Notes: generated from the sequence alone by a model not told the origin. 64,000 nucleotides of DNA from Murinocardiopsis flavida (GCF_003014485.1 NZ_PYGA01000018.1:93230-157229); one strand, 5' to 3'; counted from the stretch's first letter, positions 8,948-19,169 are shown. Made by a program: numbers and translations.

Positions 8948-9061
8948 GGCTGCTCCGATCGTACGGTCTACGTGATACGCGGTTCGAGTCGATGCTTGTG
9001 CGGTCCGGCTCGCTGCGCCGGTGGACGCCTGCCCGAAGACCCATGGGGGCACGACCGCGGT

Positions 9062-11848
9062 TCAGGGGGCCGTGGACTCGTGCAGTGGGGTGGTGCGGGA
9101 CGACATCGCCGAACCGAGCATCTCGGCCAGCACGGTCAGCAGGTCGTCCAGATTCGGATGGTCGGAGACGAACGTTCGCGGCACCGTGACACGCAGGGCC
9201 TCCTGCAAGCGTTCACGGAACTCCGCCGCCATCAGTGAGTCCATGCCGAGATCGGTGAAGTCGGCGGCCGGGTCGATCGGCCCCGGGTACTCCAGCGTCT
9301 CCGCCAGTAGCGCCCTGACTCCGCCGGTGAGTACGGGGAGCCCATCGGACACGGATTCGATCTCGCGGCGCAGATCCCTCGCAGCGGCCGGGACAGGGGC
9401 GGTGAGCGGCCGGGCGCCGCCGGGAGCGGGCGTGCTCACGCGGTCGGCGAGCCAGTGGCGTTCCCGCTGGAACGGGTAGGTGGGCACGGCGACCCTGCGG
9501 CGCATCGCCGAGTAGTCGCGGTCGAACCCCGCCCAGTCGACGGGCGCACCGCGGACGTACGCGTGGGCGAGGCCCATGAGGATGCCCGGCCACTCGCCCC
9601 CCGGTCGCAGGGTCGGCAGCCGCAGCGGCCGACGGTCCGGTGCGCGGCCGCGCCCGGAAATCCCCGGACCGATCTCCACGAGGATCTCCGTGCCGTACCG
9701 CTCGTGCAGGTCCGCCCCGACGTCCTCGTCGACCGCCCTCATGACCAGCGGGATACGGGGCTCCCGGTACGCACCCGCGGCCGGCTCCCGCCCGGCTGCG
9801 AGATCGAGGGCGTCGCCAAGGGAGAGGGCGCCCGCCGCGCACGCGGCGGCGGTCCCGCCGGCGCCGATCCCGGCGACCAGATGGGGCGCGACACCCCACG
9901 ACCGCCATAGCTCCGCCAAGGCGTGCTGAACGACGAAGAGGGCGAGGCGCCCGCGGTCGCCGTCCTCGGCATCCCCGGCCACGCAACCGCGGAAAAGGTC
10001 CGCGCGGACCCCCGCGGGGACCAGGGGCCCGCCCCGGCGTTCGGCGAGCAGCCGGTCGCACTGCTCCAGCACCCGGCGGAAGGTGGGCTGCGTCGTGTAC
10101 AGGCTCCTCCCCATGCCGGCATACGCATCCTCCGACCCGGTGAACAGGAACGCGATCTTCGGCGCTGCGGGAGGGGCGCAGCCGTTGACCGTCTCCCCGC
10201 CCTCCACCCGGGCCGACGGCACCTCCGACCAGTCCGCCGCCCAGGACGCCAGGTGGTCCGCCAGTTCACGTGAGTCGCGGCCGGCCACGCACAGGCGGTG
10301 CCGGAAGAGCCCCCGCCCCGTATTGGCCGTGAAGCAGACGTCCGCCGCGGCCACCGGCGAATCCGTGTCGGCGAGGCGCGTCTGGTAGCGGAGCGCCAGG
10401 TCCCGCAGCGCCACCGCGCTCTTCGCCGACAGTGTGAGGAGATGCCGCGGCCGGTCGGCCGACGTGCCGACCGACCGCGGCGGCTCGTCCGGGGCCTGCT
10501 CGAGGACGATGTGGCAGTTGGTCCCGCCGAACCCGAACGAGTTGACCCCTGCCAGCCGGCGGTCGAGGGGCCAGCGCTCGACCGTGGTCGGGACGTGCAT
10601 CGGCGGGTCGGTCCAGTCGATGTGCGGGCTCGGTTCGCGGAAGTGGAGGTTCGGCGGGATCGTCCCGTGGCGCATCGCCTGCACGACCTTGATCAGTCCA
10701 CCGACGCTGGAGGCCGACTCCATGTGTCCGATGTTGGATTTCGCGGAGCCGACGACCAGCGGGCCGCGGTCGCCGCGGAACACCTCGGCCAGCGCCGCCG
10801 CCTCGATCTGGTCGCCCAGCGCCGTCCCGGTGCCCTGGGCCTCCACGAAGCCGATGTCGGCCGCCGCCACCCCGGCGTCGCGTAAGGCGTCGCGGATGAC
10901 GGCCTGCTGGGAGGGCCCGTGCGGGACCGTGAGGCCGCTCCTCCGGCCGTCCTGGTTGGTCGCCGACCCCCGGATCACCGCCAGAACCGTGTCATTGTCG
11001 CGTAGGGCGTCGGCCAGCCGCTTGAGCACGACCAGGCCGCAGCCCTCGGACCGCACGTATCCGTTCGCGGCGGCGTCGAAGGACCTGCACCGGCCGTCGG
11101 GAGAGAGCATCCCGGCCTTGGACAGGCTGATGCTCTCGTGGGGGGTGAGGATGCGGTTGACCCCGCCCGCCAGCGCGAGCTCGCACTCCCCGGCCCGCAG
11201 CGCCCGTACGGCCAGGTGGACCGCTACCGCCGACGACGAGCAGGCGGTGTCGACCGCCAGGCATGGGCCCGTCAGGCCGAAGTGGTACGACAGCCGGCCG
11301 CCGGCGGTGCTCGGGGTCGCGCCGGAACTGAAGTACTCGTCGATCGCCGCGTGCCCTTGTGCCGACAGCGCCTCGCGGTAGTCGACGTTGCTGACCCCGA
11401 CGAAGACCCCCGTCTGCGCGGGGAGGCGCTGCGGGGGCAGGCCCGCATGCTCGAAGGACTCCCACGCCACTTCGAGGAGCAAGCGGTGCTGGGGGTCGAT
11501 GCTCGCCGCTTCGCGGGGGGAGATCCCGAAGAACGACGCGTCGAAGTCGGCCGGACGGGCGACGAAGCCCCCGAAGCGGCTGCACATCCTCCCCGGCACG
11601 CCCGGGTCCGGATCGTGGAAGGCGTCGGCGTTCCAGCGGTCCGGGGGCACTTCCACGACGGCGTCGCGCCCGTGGGCCAGCAGGTCCCAGTACTGGTCGG
11701 GGTCGTTCGCACCGGGGAAGCGGCAGCCCATGCCGACTACGGCGACCCGCCGGTCTCCGCGGGCCGCGGCGAGGTCCGCCTCCAGCTCCTCGATCCTGCC
11801 CAGCGCCTTCTCGAGGAGGAGGCCGTGGAGTTCGGACTCCCTAGTCAC
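9062..11848 (-). CDS. Type I PKS module: docking helix, variant KS, degenerate AT, ACP
   Basis: This 928-residue protein has an N-terminal docking coiled coil (1-30), KS (about 34-455), an AT-like remnant (about 563-735), an RERHWLADR linker and an ACP (about 840-910; LGMDS, Ser871). The KS keeps Cys203 (DTACSSS) and His375 (KSNIGH), but the first catalytic His is Gln338 (EAQGTGT), followed by GDQIE in place of GDPIE. The AT has lost its nucleophile (GHSxG reads GIGAG, Gly662), and the roughly 100-residue subdomain carrying the second catalytic His is missing. There is no KR, DH or thioesterase. The GTG start overlaps the preceding megasynthase stop by 8 bases (GTGACTAG). It needs an AT in trans or acts as a non-extending transfer module. 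Confidence 0.92.
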   Translation of the reverse strand: MTRESELHGLLLEKALGRIEELEADLAAARGDRRVAVVGMGCRFPGANDPDQYWDLLAHGRDAVVEVPPDRWNADAFHDPDPGVPGRMCSRFGGFVARPADFDASFFGISPREAASIDPQHRLLLEVAWESFEHAGLPPQRLPAQTGVFVGVSNVDYREALSAQGHAAIDEYFSSGATPSTAGGRLSYHFGLTGPCLAVDTACSSSAVAVHLAVRALRAGECELALAGGVNRILTPHESISLSKAGMLSPDGRCRSFDAAANGYVRSEGCGLVVLKRLADALRDNDTVLAVIRGSATNQDGRRSGLTVPHGPSQQAVIRDALRDAGVAAADIGFVEAQGTGTALGDQIEAAALAEVFRGDRGPLVVGSAKSNIGHMESASSVGGLIKVVQAMRHGTIPPNLHFREPSPHIDWTDPPMHVPTTVERWPLDRRLAGVNSFGFGGTNCHIVLEQAPDEPPRSVGTSADRPRHLLTLSAKSAVALRDLALRYQTRLADTDSPVAAADVCFTANTGRGLFRHRLCVAGRDSRELADHLASWAADWSEVPSARVEGGETVNGCAPPAAPKIAFLFTGSEDAYAGMGRSLYTTQPTFRRVLEQCDRLLAERRGGPLVPAGVRADLFRGCVAGDAEDGDRGRLALFVVQHALAELWRSWGVAPHLVAGIGAGGTAAACAAGALSLGDALDLAAGREPAAGAYREPRIPLVMRAVDEDVGADLHERYGTEILVEIGPGISGRGRAPDRRPLRLPTLRPGGEWPGILMGLAHAYVRGAPVDWAGFDRDYSAMRRRVAVPTYPFQRERHWLADRVSTPAPGGARPLTAPVPAAARDLRREIESVSDGLPVLTGGVRALLAETLEYPGPIDPAADFTDLGMDSLMAAEFRERLQEALRVTVPRTFVSDHPNLDDLLTVLAEMLGSAMSSRTTPLHESTAP

Positions 11849-14800
11849 GGATCTCGACCCCCAGCTTCGCGGCGAGGCGGCGGGCCGCGTCGCCGGCCGC
11901 TCCCGGCCGGTCCGGAGCATCGTCCGGCCGCCCGGCCCGGGGATCCGGGGCCGGCGCGACGGCCCGGTCGACCAGCTCATGCAGGTGGTCGACCAGACTC
12001 GTCAGTGTCGGGTAGTCGAAGACCACGGTGAAACCGAGCCGGGTGCCCACCCCCTTCTGCAACCGGTTCCGCAACTCGATGGCCATGAGGGAGTCCATCC
12101 CGAGAGCGGAGAAGCCGGTGTCGGGTTCGAGGTCGACGCGCTCCCCGAGGACCTGCGCCAGGTCCGCACGGACTCGTTCCGCAAGGACGGCCTTGCGCCG
12201 ATCGGCCGGTACGGCGCCGAGGTCCCACCCGGGCGCCGCGTCCGGCATCGGGGAATCCGCACCCCCCGACCGCATTCCGGACAGGAACGACGGGACAGCG
12301 GCCTGCGCCTTGAGGAAGCGGTCCCAGTCGATGGGCAACACGGCCATGACGCCGCCCGGCGGCGACGCGTGGAGGAGGGATCCGAACGCGTCCACGCCCG
12401 CCTCCTTGGGAATGACCCCCTCGCCTTCGCGCTCGAGCCGTTCGTCCAGGTTCATCCGGGCGCTCATGCCGACCTCCGACCAGGAGCCCCATTGGACCGA
12501 CAGCGCCGGCAGGCCCCTCCCGCGCCGATGGGACGCGAGGCCGTCGAGGAAGGCGTTCGCCGCGGCGTAGTTCGCCTGGCCGGGCGTTCCCAGCGCCGCT
12601 GCGACGGAGGAGAAGACGGCGAAGAAGTCCAGGTCCAGGTCCAGGGTCGCCAGGTGCAGGTTCCACGCACCGGCCGCCTTCGGGGCCATGACCCGGGCGA
12701 ACCGCTCGGGTGTGAGAGACCGGAGCAGGCCGTCGTCCAGCACGCCCGCCAGGTGCGCGATCCCTCGGACGGAAGGCAGCTCCGGATCGGCGCCGATCTC
12801 CGCCAGGAGATCGATGACCTGTCGCTCGTCCGAGACGTCGGCCTTGAACGCGGCCACCCGGGCCCCGGACGCACGGATCGCGCGCAGTGCCGGTTCGCCG
12901 GCCGCGTCCGCTCCACGGCGGCCGACCAGCGCCAGATGGCGAGCGCCGGCGGCGGCGAGGGAACGCGCCACCTCCAGTCCGAGGCCGCCGAAACCCCCGG
13001 TGACCACGTAGGTGCCCGCGCCGGTCACGGGCGGCCGGGTGATCGAGGCGTCGATCCGGGCCCGGGCCAGGCGCGGTACGTGGCGCGCCCGGCCGCGGAA
13101 CCCGACCTGCTCGGCGGCCCCGGCGCCGGCGCCGGGCCGCGCCGCCGCGGCGATCTCCGGAACGAGCGCCCCGACCTGGTCGGCGAGTGAGGTTCCGGGG
13201 TCCAGGTCGATCATCGTGACGCCGAGCTCGCCGTGCTCCAGTGCGATCACCCGGCCCATCCCCCACAGGGCCGCCTGCGCCACGTCGCCGACCGGGCGAT
13301 CACCGACGCTCTGAGCGCCCCGGGTGACGATGAACAGGGGAGCCGGCGCCGCGTCCCGGCGGGTCAGCTCCTGGACGAGGTCCAGCAGCCGGGTGGTGTG
13401 CGCCGACGCCGCGCCGTCGGGGGCGGTGGAATCCGACACGGGAGCGAGTGGGCGGCAGTCGACCACGACGTCGTGGTCCCGGACCATCCCGGCGATCCGA
13501 TCCGGTGACGCGCTGTCGGACGGGTCGCCCGCGGCGTCGGCCGCGGACGCCCGTCCGGTCGGCGGCAGCCCCGGAGCGGGCACGAGAGTGCAGCGGCCGC
13601 CCTTCGCGCGCACCGCCTCCGCAACGGCAGGGCCGAGGTCGGCATCCGAGAGGACCAGCCAGCTCGCCGGGGCCTGCGGCGTCGCGGCCTCCCTGCCGCT
13701 CGCGGTCCACTCGGTCGTGTAGAGCCACCTCGTCCACTCCGGAGCGGAACCGCCCAGCATGGCGGCGCGGTCAGCCCGCTTGAGCAGGATCCCCTCCATG
13801 GTGAGGATGGGCCGCCCGTCCGCGGCGAACAGCCGCACGTCCCCCCGCAGGGTCTCCGGGTCGTCGCCGTCGGCGGGGCGCAGCCGTGCGCGGCACCGTG
13901 CCGAGGACGCTCCCGGCCCCTCGACGAGCAGCCGTTCCACGCCGACCGGGACGTAGGTGCGTCGGCCGTACCGTTCCGGATAGGTCACCGTCAGGGCCAG
14001 GAAGCAGGCCTCCAGGATCACCGGGTGCACCTCGTACGCGTCCGATCCGGGCCGCTCGGACGCCGGCAGCCCGATCTCGGAGAGGCAGGAGGCCCCCTCG
14101 TGCCAGAGGCGTTCCGTCGCGTGGAAGGAGGGGCCGAGGTCGATCTCCCGTTCACGCTCGCCCCGGTAGATCTCCTCGACGGGAACCTCCGCCGCCGACC
14201 CCGGTTCCAGGTCCGCCGCGGCCGGTGCCGCCGGACCGGCTCCGGCCGGTGCCAACCGGCCGGAGGCGTGCAGGACCCAGGACGCGCGCGCCGCGGGGCC
14301 GGGCCCGGAGCCGTCCTGCGGCCGAGCGAGGATCCGCAGGTCGTATGATCGGCCGCCCGCCACCGGCCGCAGGACGAGTTGCACGGTGCGCTCGGCGTCC
14401 TCGTCCGCGAAGGGCATGGCCCGGTGGATCATGAAGTCCCGCAACTCGAAGGGCGCGCCGCCCAGCGCCCGCTTCGCGGCGGCGAGGGCCATCTCCAGAT
14501 ACGCCACGCCGGGCAGCACGATCGTCTGGAAGATGCGGTGGTCACCCAACCACGAGAGCCTGCGTGGGCCGATCACCGACTCGAAGCGGATCTCGGAACT
14601 CTCCGCGAGCTCGATCGGCCGCCCGGCGAGCGGGGCACCGCTGCCACGAGGCGCGGGCGAGGATCCGGGAGACGGCGCGCTGATCCAGTGGCGCCGTCGT
14701 TGCCACGGATACGTGGGCAGCGCCACGCGGCGGCGACCGCGCGGGGCGTGGAAGGCGGTCCAGTCGATCGCGGCACCCGCCAGGTAGAGGTCACGCACGC

Positions 14801-17800
14801 CCCGCAGCATCTGTTCCCGCCCCCTGCCGGGCCGCAGGCTCGGGACGAGGACCGCGTCGGTGTCCGGTAGCCGCCGGCGGACGAGTTGCAGCAGTACGGG
14901 TTTTGGGGACAGCTCCACGAACACGCGGGCGCCGAGCCCGGCGACCGCGTCCACGGCGTCGGCGAACCGTACCGGCTGCCGCACCTGGCGCACCCAGTAG
15001 TCGGCCGCGGCGATCTCGTCCCCGATGACCGCGCCCGTCACGTTGGACACGATCGTCGTGTGCGGTGGCGAGTACCGGACCGACCGGGCGACCTCGGTGA
15101 ACTCGGCCAGCATCGGCTCCATCATGGGGGAGTGGAAGGCGTGCGAGACGGTCAGGTCCGTCCAGGTGCGACCCTGCTCCGCCAGAGCGGCACAGACCTC
15201 GGCGACGGCCGTGCCCTCACCGGAGACGACCGTCGAGAGGGCACCGTTCACGGCCGCTATCGCCGCCCGGTCCGCGTAGGGCCGGATGAATGGGGCGACC
15301 GACACCTCGTCCGCGGCCACCGAGACCATGCGCCCGCCGGGCAGGGCCTGCATCAGCCGCGCGCGGGCGGCCAGGAGCGTGAGGGCGTCGTCAAGGGAGA
15401 ACACCCCCGCTACGCACGCCGCCACGTACTCGCCCACGCTGTGACCGACCACGGCGCCGGGTTCGACTCCCCAGGACCGCCATAGTTCGGCAAGGGCGTA
15501 CTCCACCGCGAACAACGCCGGCTGGGCGTAGGCGGTGTCGTCGATGGGGGAGGCCTCGCCCTCGGCGGGGAAGAGCACGGCCGGCAGTGGCCGGTCGAGG
15601 TGCGGCCGCAGGAGCGCGTCGCAGCGGTCCAGCGCGGCACGGAACACCGGTCGGGTCTCGTACAAGGCGCGGCCCATGCCGACGTGCTGCGTGCCCTGCC
15701 CGCCGAACAGGAAGGCGGTCGCCCCGGGATCCCGCGGCGGCTTCGCGGCGGTTCCCAGGGCCGATGCGGACGTCTCCAACCCGGCGCGGGCCTGCTCCGC
15801 GGTCTCGGCGATGACGGCGAGCCGGTGCTCGAAGTGCCGACGTCCGACCGCGGCCGTGTGGCAGACGTCGGCGAGCGACTGGTCGGGCCGTTCCGCGAGG
15901 TGCGCGGCGTAGCGCAGGGCGGTCCGGCGCAGGGCGTCGTCCGTGCGGGCGCTGAGGGTGAGCAGTTCGGGGCCCGCGCCGCCGTGGTCGGAACCCCCCG
16001 CCGGGGGCGCCTCCTCCAGCACCACGTGGCAGTTCGTGCCGCCGATGCCGAACGAGCTGACCCCGGCGCGGCGTGGTCCGTCGGCAGCGGGCCAGTCGGT
16101 GAGGGAGGTGTTGACGAAGAAGGGCCCGCCCTCGAAGTCGATCCGCGGATTCGGCTGCTCGACGTGCAGGCTCGGCGGTCGGCAGCGATGCTTGAGGGCC
16201 AGCGCCGTCTTGATCAGGCCGGCGATGCCCGCCGCCTCGTCGAGATGGCCGATGTTGGATTTGACCGACCCCACAGCGCAGTGCCCGCGCGGCAGAGGGC
16301 CCGCACCGGTCCGTTGGAAGGCGTCGTTGAGCGCGGCGATCTCGATCGGGTCGCCGAGCCGCGTGCCCGTGCCATGCGCTTCGATATAGGTCACGGTGCC
16401 GGCGTCGACACCCGCGTCGCGCAGGGCGTCCTCGACCACGTCGGCCTGCCGGGTCACGCTGGGGGCGGTGAATCCGACCTTGTCGGCGCCGTCGTTGTTG
16501 ACCGCGGAGCCCTTGATCACGGCCACGATCTCGTCGCCGTCGGCCACCGCCTCGGTGAGCCGCTTCAGCAGCACGACCCCGCAGCCGTTGCCGAAGAGGG
16601 TCCCCGCCGCCCGGGCGTCGAAGGCCCGGCAGTGGCCATCGGGCGAACGGATCATTCCGTCCTCGAAGAGGTAGCCGCTCCGCTGCGGCACGACGATCGA
16701 CACGCCACCAGCCAGTGCCATGTCGCACTCCCCGCTCCGCAGGCTCTGACACGCCTGGTGGACCGCCACAAGGGAGGTCGAGCAGGCCGTTTGCAGGTTC
16801 ACGCTCGGCCCGTTCAGGTTCAGCTTGTAGGAGACGCGTGTGGGGAGGTAGTTGCGGTCGTTGCCCAGCTTCATCCGGAACTGCCGGAGGTCGGCCTCGG
16901 TGAAGGGCGTGTCGGACGCGCCACCGAGGTGCGGGGCCACGTTGTTCATCAGATAGGTGCTGATGTTGGAGCCGGCGAACACCCCCGCGGGCCCGCTGGC
17001 GGCACCGGGGTCGTACCCCGCGCTTTCGAATGCCTCCCACGCGCATTGGAGGAACACCCGCTGCTGCGGGTCGATCACGGCCGCTTCCTCGGGCCCGATG
17101 TCGAAGAACTCGGCGTCGAAGGACTCGATGTCCGATATCGGCGCGGCCGCCCGCACATAGTCGGGGTGGTGCAGCAGCCGGGGATCGTGCTGTTCGGTCT
17201 CGCGGTCCGAGAGTGGCGTGACGGACTCGACGCCCTCGCGCAGGTTCCGCCAGAACGTGGGGATGTCGTCGGCGCCGGGGAACCGCCCCGACATGCCGAT
17301 GATCGCGATGGCGGGGTCGGGGTCCGCCGTCGCTGCTCTGGCCGTCCGGCGGCGCCGCCGATCGCCGCCGGACGCGGAGAGCCGCTCGGCGAGGGCGCGG
17401 ACCGTGGGATGGCCGAAGAGGTCGACGGCCGTCAGATCCACCCCCGTGCGCTCGGTGATCTGCTTCTGCACCTCGACCAGATGGGCGGAGGTGCCTCCGG
17501 CGTCGAAGAAGTTGTCGTGCACGCCGACGGCGTCGAGGTGCAGCACGTCCCGCCAGATCTCCGCGAGGACGCGCTCGGTCTCCGTTCCCGGCCGCGCGAG
17601 AGGGGCGTCGGTGAGCCGGGCGAAGGTCGCGGGCGCGGCAAGGCCGCGGCGGTCCTTCTTCCCACTCGCGGTGAGCGGCAGTTCGTCGAGGACGACGTAC
17701 GCGTCAGGACGCATGGCGCTGGGCAGTTTCCCGGCGAGATACCGGTGCAGGCGCTGCGCGATGCCGTCGCGTGATGTACCACCGCGCAGGACGACGTGCG

Positions 17801-19169
17801 CGGCCAGCCGCTTGTGGCCGCTCGGTCCGTGGGCCGCGACGACGGAGTCCTTGACGTCGGGGTGGGCGCCGAGGAGCGACTCGATCTCGCCCGGCTCGAC
17901 CCGCACACCGTGGATCTTCACCTGCGCGTCGGCGCGGCCCAGATGCTCCAGGACGCCGTCCGGGCGAAGACGGCCCAGGTCGCCCGTTCGGTACAGCCGT
18001 CCCTCGCCGAACGGATCGGGGATGAACCGCTCCCGGGTCAGATCGGGGCGGTTGAGGTAACCGCCGGCGACCCCGGCGCCGCCGATGTACAGCTCTCCGT
18101 CCTGCCCTGGCGGCACGGGCCGCAGGTCGGCGTCGAGGACATGGACCGAGACGTTGTCGATCGGCCGACCGATCGGCACCGATGCGGGCCAGGTCGCGGA
18201 ATCGCCGCTGAGGGTGTGGCACGTCGCGTCCTGGAACTCGGTCGCGCCGTAGTGGTTGTGCAGCCGGGCACCGGTCCGCTTGAACAGGTGGGCCAGTGCG
18301 GGGGTGATCCGCAGGCCCTCCCCGGTGGTGATCACCTCGCGGAGGGAGAGCGGAAGAGGGCGCTCGCCGACCGCGTCGGCCAGTTGGTTGAGGGCCGTCA
18401 CGGGAAGGAAGAGCCGCTCGACTCCGTTGTCGGCGACGAATCGGGCGAGCGCGAAGGGGTCGCGCCGTACGCGGTCGTCGGCGATGACGAGCGTCCCGCC
18501 GAAGCACAGTGTGGAGAAGATCTCGTGGAAGGAGAAGTCGAAGCCCACCGAGCAGAATTGCAGCGTTCGGAGCCGGCAGGAGCCGGGACGCGTCCGGTCG
18601 TGCCAGTGCAGCAGGTTGAGCAGTGACCGGTGCGCCATCGGCACACCCTTGGGCCGCCCCGTCGACCCGGACGTGTAGATCACATAGGCCGGGCCGGCCG
18701 GATCGACGAGTACGGGTGCGGGCGGCCCACCGCGGTACGCCGAGAGGGCCACCAGGTCGAGGACGGGGACGGGCGATTCGGCCGCGGCGGTGGGGAGGCC
18801 GCTCCCCGGACCGGTGATCAGTGCGCGCAGCCCGGCTTCGGCCGTGATGTGGGTGGACCTTTCGACCGGGTCGTCGGGGTCGATGGGCACGTAGGCGGCC
18901 CCGGCCTTGAGGATCCCCAGCATCGCCGCGATCATTTCGGGGCCGCGATCCAGGCGCACGCCGACGAGGTCCCCGGGCTCGACGCCGCTGCTCTGTAGGT
19001 GGCCGGCGACCTGGTCGGCGCGGCGGTCGAGTTCGCCGTAGCTCACCTCACGGGAGCCGTGGACAAGGGCGATCGCGTCGGACGTCGCCTCGGAACCCGC
19101 CTGGTGCTCGAACAGCAGGTGGACACCTGAGCCGGGGCGGCCGGATCGGGCGATGGGCCCGCCCGTCAT
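11841..19169 (-). CDS. Hybrid NRPS-PKS megasynthase A-PCP-KS-AT-DH-KR-ACP
   Basis: 2442 residues. A domain 18-510: YTSGSTGRPKG, NHYGATE at 305-311, YRTGD, and Lys504 in SGKKDR. PCP 530-600: Ser561. KS 619-1055: Cys796, His932, His975, all intact. AT 1150-1440: Ser1244 in GHSVG and HAFH at 1343-1346, predicting malonyl. DH 1512-1800: His1544, but the motif reads HxxxQxxxxP, and the second motif has Glu1720 for Asp and Leu1724 for Gln/His. KR 1815-2290: TGGFGGLG, Tyr2201, LDD at 2144-2146, predicting B-type. ACP: Ser2360. There is no C or TE domain. By my alignment the A-domain pocket reads D-F-H-F-I-T-H-D-A-K, which has the backbone of Pro-type domains but polar changes. It should load an amino acid and extend it once with malonate to a beta-hydroxy (or dehydrated) gamma-amino acyl chain. 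Confidence 0.95.
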   Translation of the reverse strand: MTGGPIARSGRPGSGVHLLFEHQAGSEATSDAIALVHGSREVSYGELDRRADQVAGHLQSSGVEPGDLVGVRLDRGPEMIAAMLGILKAGAAYVPIDPDDPVERSTHITAEAGLRALITGPGSGLPTAAAESPVPVLDLVALSAYRGGPPAPVLVDPAGPAYVIYTSGSTGRPKGVPMAHRSLLNLLHWHDRTRPGSCRLRTLQFCSVGFDFSFHEIFSTLCFGGTLVIADDRVRRDPFALARFVADNGVERLFLPVTALNQLADAVGERPLPLSLREVITTGEGLRITPALAHLFKRTGARLHNHYGATEFQDATCHTLSGDSATWPASVPIGRPIDNVSVHVLDADLRPVPPGQDGELYIGGAGVAGGYLNRPDLTRERFIPDPFGEGRLYRTGDLGRLRPDGVLEHLGRADAQVKIHGVRVEPGEIESLLGAHPDVKDSVVAAHGPSGHKRLAAHVVLRGGTSRDGIAQRLHRYLAGKLPSAMRPDAYVVLDELPLTASGKKDRRGLAAPATFARLTDAPLARPGTETERVLAEIWRDVLHLDAVGVHDNFFDAGGTSAHLVEVQKQITERTGVDLTAVDLFGHPTVRALAERLSASGGDRRRRRTARAATADPDPAIAIIGMSGRFPGADDIPTFWRNLREGVESVTPLSDRETEQHDPRLLHHPDYVRAAAPISDIESFDAEFFDIGPEEAAVIDPQQRVFLQCAWEAFESAGYDPGAASGPAGVFAGSNISTYLMNNVAPHLGGASDTPFTEADLRQFRMKLGNDRNYLPTRVSYKLNLNGPSVNLQTACSTSLVAVHQACQSLRSGECDMALAGGVSIVVPQRSGYLFEDGMIRSPDGHCRAFDARAAGTLFGNGCGVVLLKRLTEAVADGDEIVAVIKGSAVNNDGADKVGFTAPSVTRQADVVEDALRDAGVDAGTVTYIEAHGTGTRLGDPIEIAALNDAFQRTGAGPLPRGHCAVGSVKSNIGHLDEAAGIAGLIKTALALKHRCRPPSLHVEQPNPRIDFEGGPFFVNTSLTDWPAADGPRRAGVSSFGIGGTNCHVVLEEAPPAGGSDHGGAGPELLTLSARTDDALRRTALRYAAHLAERPDQSLADVCHTAAVGRRHFEHRLAVIAETAEQARAGLETSASALGTAAKPPRDPGATAFLFGGQGTQHVGMGRALYETRPVFRAALDRCDALLRPHLDRPLPAVLFPAEGEASPIDDTAYAQPALFAVEYALAELWRSWGVEPGAVVGHSVGEYVAACVAGVFSLDDALTLLAARARLMQALPGGRMVSVAADEVSVAPFIRPYADRAAIAAVNGALSTVVSGEGTAVAEVCAALAEQGRTWTDLTVSHAFHSPMMEPMLAEFTEVARSVRYSPPHTTIVSNVTGAVIGDEIAAADYWVRQVRQPVRFADAVDAVAGLGARVFVELSPKPVLLQLVRRRLPDTDAVLVPSLRPGRGREQMLRGVRDLYLAGAAIDWTAFHAPRGRRRVALPTYPWQRRRHWISAPSPGSSPAPRGSGAPLAGRPIELAESSEIRFESVIGPRRLSWLGDHRIFQTIVLPGVAYLEMALAAAKRALGGAPFELRDFMIHRAMPFADEDAERTVQLVLRPVAGGRSYDLRILARPQDGSGPGPAARASWVLHASGRLAPAGAGPAAPAAADLEPGSAAEVPVEEIYRGEREREIDLGPSFHATERLWHEGASCLSEIGLPASERPGSDAYEVHPVILEACFLALTVTYPERYGRRTYVPVGVERLLVEGPGASSARCRARLRPADGDDPETLRGDVRLFAADGRPILTMEGILLKRADRAAMLGGSAPEWTRWLYTTEWTASGREAATPQAPASWLVLSDADLGPAVAEAVRAKGGRCTLVPAPGLPPTGRASAADAAGDPSDSASPDRIAGMVRDHDVVVDCRPLAPVSDSTAPDGAASAHTTRLLDLVQELTRRDAAPAPLFIVTRGAQSVGDRPVGDVAQAALWGMGRVIALEHGELGVTMIDLDPGTSLADQVGALVPEIAAAARPGAGAGAAEQVGFRGRARHVPRLARARIDASITRPPVTGAGTYVVTGGFGGLGLEVARSLAAAGARHLALVGRRGADAAGEPALRAIRASGARVAAFKADVSDERQVIDLLAEIGADPELPSVRGIAHLAGVLDDGLLRSLTPERFARVMAPKAAGAWNLHLATLDLDLDFFAVFSSVAAALGTPGQANYAAANAFLDGLASHRRGRGLPALSVQWGSWSEVGMSARMNLDERLEREGEGVIPKEAGVDAFGSLLHASPPGGVMAVLPIDWDRFLKAQAAVPSFLSGMRSGGADSPMPDAAPGWDLGAVPADRRKAVLAERVRADLAQVLGERVDLEPDTGFSALGMDSLMAIELRNRLQKGVGTRLGFTVVFDYPTLTSLVDHLHELVDRAVAPAPDPRAGRPDDAPDRPGAAGDAARRLAAKLGVEIRD

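Noticed and set aside
9062..11848. The 9062 protein as a plain KS-AT-ACP extender module
   Set aside because: The AT lacks its Ser nucleophile and about 100 residues, so a self-sufficient extender module is not supported.
15600..17774. A 724-residue plus-strand frame inside the megasynthase gene
   Set aside because: Antisense shadow of KS/AT and A-domain coding sequence; Arg/Gly/Val-rich with no motif.
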